A DNA stretch of 12,161 nt from Neolecta irregularis DAH-3 (Eukaryota; Ascomycota; Neolectomycetes; Neolectales; Neolectaceae): NCBI GenBank assembly GCA_001929475.1, contig LXFE01000225.1:1-12161 (forward strand), written 5' to 3'. Of the stretch, positions 8,628-12,161 are shown one piece after another. Position 1 is the stretch's first letter, and the number at the start of each line of letters is the position of its first letter. The position numbers were made by a program, and so were the translations under genes. The notes under the pieces are model-generated. The model was not told where the DNA came from. It saw nothing but the letters and a program-made list of their open reading frames with translations, and ran no database searches.

Positions 8628-8960
8628 ATGTCGAATGCCGGGGATCAGTAATATGAATGATATCGAGAAGAGTTTTGGCTTCCAAAGCAGTGTCCCTTGG
8701 TTCAAAACTGAAAGTCTTTGGGACTACATGAGTAACTTGAAGTTTTTGACTTTGATTCCATCAGTACTAAGGTTGATATGGATCAGTTCGTTAGCCGGGA
8801 GTCTACGAAGGCTCGACATGTCAGGATTAATTTTTGCATAATTTTCCATTACTTGCAGAAACAACTATCCTATCAATCTGGTAAAAACGGGATCGATTTC
8901 TCGACAAGAGGGTCTGACACTTCGCAGAACTTTTCACAGAAGTATGAAGATGACAGATAA
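8628..8960 (+). CDS. Candidate small spliced gene, unassigned
   Basis: Several coding-like pieces with intron-like boundaries lie here. ATG at 8628 gives MSNAGD, then a GTAATA donor at 8648. The acceptor at 8687 or 8690 (40 or 43 nt) continues as VPWFKTESLWDYM. A second stretch (8736-8819) reads LEVFDFDSISTKVDMDQFVSRESTKARH. A 39-nt intron (8820-8858, GTCAGG...TTACTTGCAG, good pyrimidine tract) joins it in phase to KQLSYQSGKNGIDFST, which ends DDR and TAA at 8958-8960. I cannot join the first and second stretches with an intron of the usual size: only a 29-nt one (8714-8742) or a 53-nt one (8690-8742) keeps the frame. The composition is polar and disordered-like. The divergent position from the nucleoporin supports a gene, but I do not recognise the product. 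Confidence 0.35.
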
Positions 8961-9103
8961 AACACCAAGCTGGAGCTCATTGAATTGGATACATATCGGA
9001 TGGACCCTGGATCCGATTCTTACCCATGGACACACGAATGAAACAAAAATAGTTGCCTAATATGTAACTTTTCTCCGAGCTTCTTTCGAATCACTAATGG
9101 AGA

Positions 9104-9349
9104 ATGTTTCACTATATTGGGGGTAAAATTCCAATTCTTCCATTGTTCAACCAGAGCCCCGGTGAACTTGATGAAACAGGGAACATAGTGCAGTTCTATA
9201 AGATTGAGATGAGGGATGAACAACTGGGAACAAATGAAGTCTATCGTGTTGTATCTTGTATAGATTATAATTCAAGTTATATTAATATTTATATTTGCAA
9301 TTGGTTTGAATATCTCACTGCATTTATTGCAAACGAGGAGATCGTTTGA
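9104..9349 (+). CDS. Coding-like 81-aa ORF, unassigned
   Basis: ATG at 9104 to TGA at 9347-9349 encodes 81 aa with a natural-looking middle (GELDETGNIVQFYKIEMRDEQ, then EVYRVVSCIDYNSS) and a Tyr/Ile-rich end. A 39-nt GTAACT...CTAATGGAG segment just upstream (9064-9102) looks like an intron, but I could not connect it in phase to the coding-like pieces at 8628-8960. It may be a later exon of that gene, a separate small gene, or a chance frame in AT-rich DNA. There is no signal peptide and no recognised motif. Confidence 0.25.
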   Translation: MFHYIGGKIPILPLFNQSPGELDETGNIVQFYKIEMRDEQLGTNEVYRVVSCIDYNSSYINIYICNWFEYLTAFIANEEIV

Positions 9350-9492
9350 GTGTTTGAAATGATTACGATAATTGCGGTAATAGCATTTGAGAGAGCGAGG
9401 TTTGAGTGAAATAACGGTATAGAGCAAGGAAAAATGAGCTAAAATCAATTTAGTATGAGATGCGACAAGTAAATTTACCGGTCATCTTATTT

Positions 9493-10232
9493 CTAAAGTA
9501 GTCCATTGAAAAGCCTATCAAGAAGTCCACCGGTAATACCATTATCTTCAAACAATCCACTTAGTCTACGAAAATTAGCAGATAATCGAGGTAAAATATG
9601 ACATACAACTTCTGGAGAATAGGTCCTAATCCGCCATCGTCAGTACCAAGAGTCTTGTTCAAGATTTGGATAAGAATATTTAAACTCGAGAAGAGCCCTT
9701 GGCAAATCCTATTGAGGTCAGCGTTGGACAAATGAACGTAGACATCCTCGTAGTATAGCAAGGACGACCCAGAAGACGCAATTTCTTGGGTGGTTGATAT
9801 AAGTTGAGCACCTAGTTCTTTTAAAGATTCTGTAATCTCATCCAATAAAACTTTTCTTTCCAGCTCAGAACCATCAAAATGTTCAGGAAGATTGTTTGCC
9901 GCTTTTATTGCGGCGAGAATATTGTTACTCATGTTTAAAAGCTCCGACGTGATTACATGGAATTTGGACTGAGGATTATCGCTTTCGACACTTGCTTCTT
10001 TCAAAAAGTCAAGCGCATTTAGATGAGGAAGCATACTAATTTTCATGCCTGAAGCGGCGGTTCCGGATTTGAGTCCGTCGACAATCTGAAGTGCCTGGTC
10101 ATTGACAGAAGTCTCAAAAGGTTTAGCAGGTATGGAAGCAACTAGGTTAAGCTAATGGCGAATGAAATATGAAGAGTTACTTATGAGGAAGAAGATGACC
10201 GTGAGAGAAGAAATATTTCGGACGAGCTGCAT
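9493..10232 (-). CDS. Secreted, mainly helical protein of unknown function, 3 exons
   Basis: Exons: 10181-10232, 9607-10141 and 9493-9565 (660 nt, 219 aa). The introns are 39 nt (GTAACT...CTTAACCTAG) and 41 nt (GTATGT...CTAATTTTCGTAG), both phase-consistent and with good branch sites. The N terminus MQLVRNISSLTVIFFLIIA is a clear signal peptide, with likely cleavage near Ala23 (SIPA). The mature part is about 196 aa, contains one cysteine and is rich in Leu, Ile, Ser and Asn, with heptad-like helices (ELERKVLLDEITESLKELG). It ends in a Gly/Leu repeat (GGLGPILQKLLSG, then GGLLDRLFNGLL). The general plan, a signal peptide followed by an all-helical cysteine-poor domain, recalls hydrophobic surface-binding (HsbA-like) proteins, but I see no diagnostic motif, so this is only a guess. 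A TATA box lies 45 nt upstream of the start. Confidence 0.75.
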
Positions 10233-10276
10233 TTTGAAAAGAATATGTCTAAGAGGGAATGAAGGGGACCACCTTC

Positions 10277-10285
10277 CTTATAAAG
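10277..10285 (-). promoter_or_regulatory. TATA box of the secreted helical protein gene
   Basis: Read on the minus strand, CTTTATAAG lies 45 nt upstream of the ATG at 10232. The short leader that this implies is compatible with transcription starting about 10250. The overlapping minus-strand frame (10181-10396) that runs through this box argues that a longer transcript could also exist. Confidence 0.5.
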
Positions 10286-10431
10286 AACAATGAGTAGAGC
10301 GTCATTGAGACAAGGTCGTAAGCCTGCAGAAGACTGCATGTCATAGTTTGTCCGAGCAGCAAGCGCTTTGCCGACGGACTTGCGTGAAATAGCCATATTG
10401 TCTTTGGCGGTCTCGATCTCCCTGAAAATGT

Positions 10432-10617
10432 ATGGAAAAGTTTATTAGTATTGAAAGGAGAGTAGGCATCATATTATCGCCAATTATTCTGGAGTCTTGC
10501 AAGCTGAATAAACCAATCTCCGCAGATCAATTGAAGGAGACCGGCCCAGAATACAGGCGGTTGATTGCTATGATTCAGTCAACGTCTGGTTTGGCCAGTC
10601 AAAATTCCAGGTCTTAA
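10432..10617 (+). CDS. Doubtful 61-aa plus-strand ORF
   Basis: ATG at 10432 to TAA at 10615-10617 encodes 61 aa that begin MEKFISIERRVG, with a reasonable C-terminal half (KPISADQLKETGPEYRRL). There is no signal peptide, TATA box or recognised motif. The opposite strand carries a strong 3' splice site at 10422, which overlaps the presumed promoter of this ORF, so the two readings compete. The ORF is kept only because its second half is more protein-like than a random frame. Confidence 0.22.
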   Translation: MEKFISIERRVGIILSPIILESCKLNKPISADQLKETGPEYRRLIAMIQSTSGLASQNSRS

Positions 10618-11110
10618 TTGGCCTTACGATACTCAGTGTAAGACGATTGTTCTCAGTTCTAATTAGGTTGTTTGTAGAGTTCTGGGTCTATTCGATGCGT
10701 TTCTTTAGGGTGAAACAGATCAAGTGGATATTTAGTAAAGTCCATTAAGCTGTATTCCCAGTGTCAAAGATCGATATGTTGCGCAGAGATGAATGTGGTT
10801 GGTAGATCATCAAACCATATGCTGCCTTTGCACATTAAGTCATTGTTTTATCCCTCAATTAGGATATATCATTCCGCAAGAAATTGGCGATGAAGTCTGA
10901 AGGATAATTTTCCATGCGTGTACCGAGATTTGTTGAAATGGAGAACTTGGTGGAGCATAAAACAAGTGGAATGACGTCAGACTCGCTATTGATGTTTACT
11001 TCTTACCCGAATAGGTCCACTTTACCTAAAGTCGACGTAGCACGATGGCGGAGGACCGCGGAAAAAGAGAATAAACACTAATAAAATCCAAATACGCACA
11101 GCGATCGCAG
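10618..11110. other. Intergenic region
   Basis: I see no gene in this stretch: frames on both strands close quickly. It is AT-rich and contains one perfect TGACGTCA (listed separately) and the short stem CTTAC/GTAAG at 10623-10642. The last 80 bases become richer in GC (GATGGCGGAGGACCGCGG near 11044) and lead into the tandem repeat upstream of the membrane protein gene. Confidence 0.55.
10972..10979. promoter_or_regulatory. Perfect CRE/ATF-type palindrome TGACGTCA
   Basis: TGACGTCA is the consensus site for ATF/CREB-family bZIP factors (Atf1-type stress regulators in fungi). It lies about 250 nt upstream of the ATG at 11225. A single 8-bp site can occur by chance, so the link to that gene is an inference from position. 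Confidence 0.4.
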
Positions 11111-11154
11111 CGAATTCATTCGCCATCGTATACGAATTCATTCGCCATCGTATA
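11111..11154. repeat. Two perfect 22-bp tandem copies
   Basis: The unit begins CGAATTCATTCGCC and ends ATCGTATA. Copies lie at 11111-11132 and 11133-11154 without mismatches. Related CATTCGCC- and GTTCGCCC-like words follow at 11162-11170. The repeat sits about 70 nt before the ATG at 11225, inside the probable promoter or leader. Confidence 0.9.
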
Positions 11155-11224
11155 ATCACTTTCGTTCGCCCAATTCCTCTCGGTCAAGCTCGACGATACC
11201 CACCCACCTGGTTATGAAGTATAT

Positions 11225-11665
11225 ATGTTAGCACATCCGCCCCAGTCATATCTCTGCAGACAGTCTTCGACTGCAGAAAAGGTACTAGACATTCTCTTGT
11301 CCATGTAAGTACACATACTTACCTTTATTTAGGTCTATATCAAAGTCATCCCGTTCAACAACTTATTTCCCTACAGAAATGCATATTATTCCTGTTCTCA
11401 CGCATCGTCACATACTCCGCTTCCTTTATATCTGAATCATCAACCACGACTTACTAAAGACATCACACTCCCTCCAATAGACTTCACTATCTTAATCTTT
11501 CTTCTTGGCTTCATCATGCCCCCGCTATGGCTAATGCTCGCGTTTATTCCTGATGCACTGTTATGTCAACCTAGGAGGATATGGAAGATTCTCTCAATTA
11601 TCATGTGTTTGGTTACGTTTGTCTTTTGTGTTTGCTGTCTGGCGTTTGGGTTATCTCTGGTTTGA
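11225..11665 (+). CDS. Small two-pass membrane protein, fungal, unknown function
   Basis: Exons 11225-11304 and 11377-11665 (369 nt, 122 aa) are joined by a 72-nt intron with a consensus GTAAGT donor and a TTTCCCTACAG acceptor. The N-terminal half (1-62) is polar, Ser/His/Pro-rich and probably cytosolic (MLAHPPQSYLCRQSS at the start). Two hydrophobic segments follow: about 63-84 (FTILIFLLGFIMPPLWLM...) and about 98-121 (ILSIIMCLVTFVFCVCC...), separated by a basic loop (CQPRRIWK). The PPLW motif in the first membrane segment and an RRxW-like loop before the second recall uncharacterised small membrane proteins annotated in many Pezizomycotina. The frame is open upstream to a TAA near 11151, so an earlier start through another exon is possible. 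The intron is longer than all others in this window. Confidence 0.62.
11253..11277. repeat. Short inverted repeat in exon 1 of the membrane protein gene
   Basis: TCTGCAG (11253-11259) and CTGCAGA (11271-11277) are perfect inverted arms. Nested inside, CAGTC-TTC-GACTG can form a tight alternative hairpin. It lies within coding sequence, 28 nt after the proposed ATG. A regulatory role is not shown. Confidence 0.6.
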
Positions 11666-11871
11666 ACGTTATTTTCTTATGTAAATTCATAACACTGTGG
11701 AAAGGACAAGGTTGAGTGAAAAACACACATTTATACAATACAATCTCATTTCTTTCGTGCAGGTGACTAGAATATATGCAAACATCTACAAGACCCGTCA
11801 AACGCTTCATTGCTGTTAAGCTCCAGATAGTACCCGACAGCAGATATATACAGTTGTGCTATACTCTTTCA

Positions 11872-12161
11872 TCAAGGAAACTTGCGAACTGCATGGCGTC
11901 GTGGGGGAAGTCCTTGTGCGAGTCTTATGGCCGCCAAGTCCTCTGCCGATATTTCGTTTACCTTTTCCTTTACACACTTCTCTGAGAGAAAGTCTGTGTC
12001 CGAAAGATCGCTAAGATCGGAAGACGATTCATGTTTCTGAATAAGGATATTATGATGTTTGGCGTCATAAGCAGGTGTACTAGTTACACCGATAAGGTTG
12101 GTGTGAGGCTGATGACGATTCAATCGAGTCTTACTAGAGGGCTTTTGTGGAGGAAACGTGG
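11872..12161 (-). CDS. C-terminal part of an unidentified protein, gene continues beyond the window
   Basis: The frame is open from the window edge (12161) to TGA at 11872-11874, giving 95 residues. It is polar and Ser/His/Lys-rich, with an acidic serine run (ESSSDLSDLSDTDFLSEK) that looks like casein-kinase-type phosphorylation substrate. A helix-like end (ISAEDLAAIRLAQGLPPRR) precedes the basic terminus HAVRKFP. No start codon is required here because the 5' part lies outside the window. It is convergent with the membrane protein gene, whose stop lies 207 nt to the left. I do not recognise the family. Confidence 0.55.
   Translation of the reverse strand, partial: TFPPQKPSSKTRLNRHQPHTNLIGVTSTPAYDAKHHNILIQKHESSSDLSDLSDTDFLSEKCVKEKVNEISAEDLAAIRLAQGLPPRRHAVRKFP

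Noticed and set aside
11518-11665. PMP3-type proteolipid starting at the internal ATG 11517
   Set aside because: The two hydrophobic segments and small size suggested it, but the PMP3 sequence pattern is absent and the upstream frame plus intron give a longer, better-supported protein.
1-12161. tRNA, rRNA, CRISPR array, integrase, transposase, reverse transcriptase or viral genes
   Set aside because: I found no cloverleaf-like tRNA segments, no repeat-spacer pattern and no recognisable mobile-element or viral protein motif in any frame I read.

Overview
This window looks like nuclear DNA of a filamentous ascomycete (Pezizomycotina). The evidence is a fungal-type 115-kDa NAD-dependent glutamate dehydrogenase, a Nup2/Nup50-type nucleoporin, GT-AG introns with CTAAC/CTGAY-like branch sites, and small secreted proteins. 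Base composition is moderately AT-rich. I cannot assign genus or species. The introns are unusually short: the 16 that I could place by homology or by phase in the three best gene models are 34-50 nt, mostly 36-41. The many stops and frame jumps in the raw frames therefore come from splicing and are not damage.

Layout from left to right. Positions 1-900 hold short inverted and tandem repeats and no convincing gene. Positions 923-1463 (+) hold a TATA box and a small secreted, cysteine-containing protein gene with 2-3 introns. Positions 1776-1934 (-) hold an unassigned coding-like ORF. Positions 2133-5580 (-) are the complete GDH2 gene: 10 exons, 1037 aa, one GC-AG intron. Positions 5828-6692 (+) hold an unidentified, probably broken or unresolved gene between GDH2 and the nucleoporin. 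Positions 6773-8420 (-) are a complete Nup2/Nup50 nucleoporin: 6 exons, 480 aa, with a C-terminal Ran-binding domain. Positions 8628-9349 (+) hold coding-like segments, divergent from the nucleoporin, that I could not join into one gene. Positions 9493-10232 (-) encode a secreted helical protein of 219 aa with a TATA box. Positions 10432-11110 are mostly intergenic, with a perfect TGACGTCA site. A 22-bp tandem repeat lies at 11111-11154. Positions 11225-11665 (+) encode a two-exon membrane protein of 122 aa. Positions 11872-12161 (-) are the 3' end of a gene that runs off the window.

The genes do not form a pathway. GDH2 (glutamate catabolism) and the nucleoporin (importin-alpha/Ran transport cycle) are housekeeping anchors. 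Between and around them lie lineage-specific small secreted or membrane proteins, which are the least described part of the window. No tRNA, rRNA, CRISPR array or recognisable transposon protein was seen.
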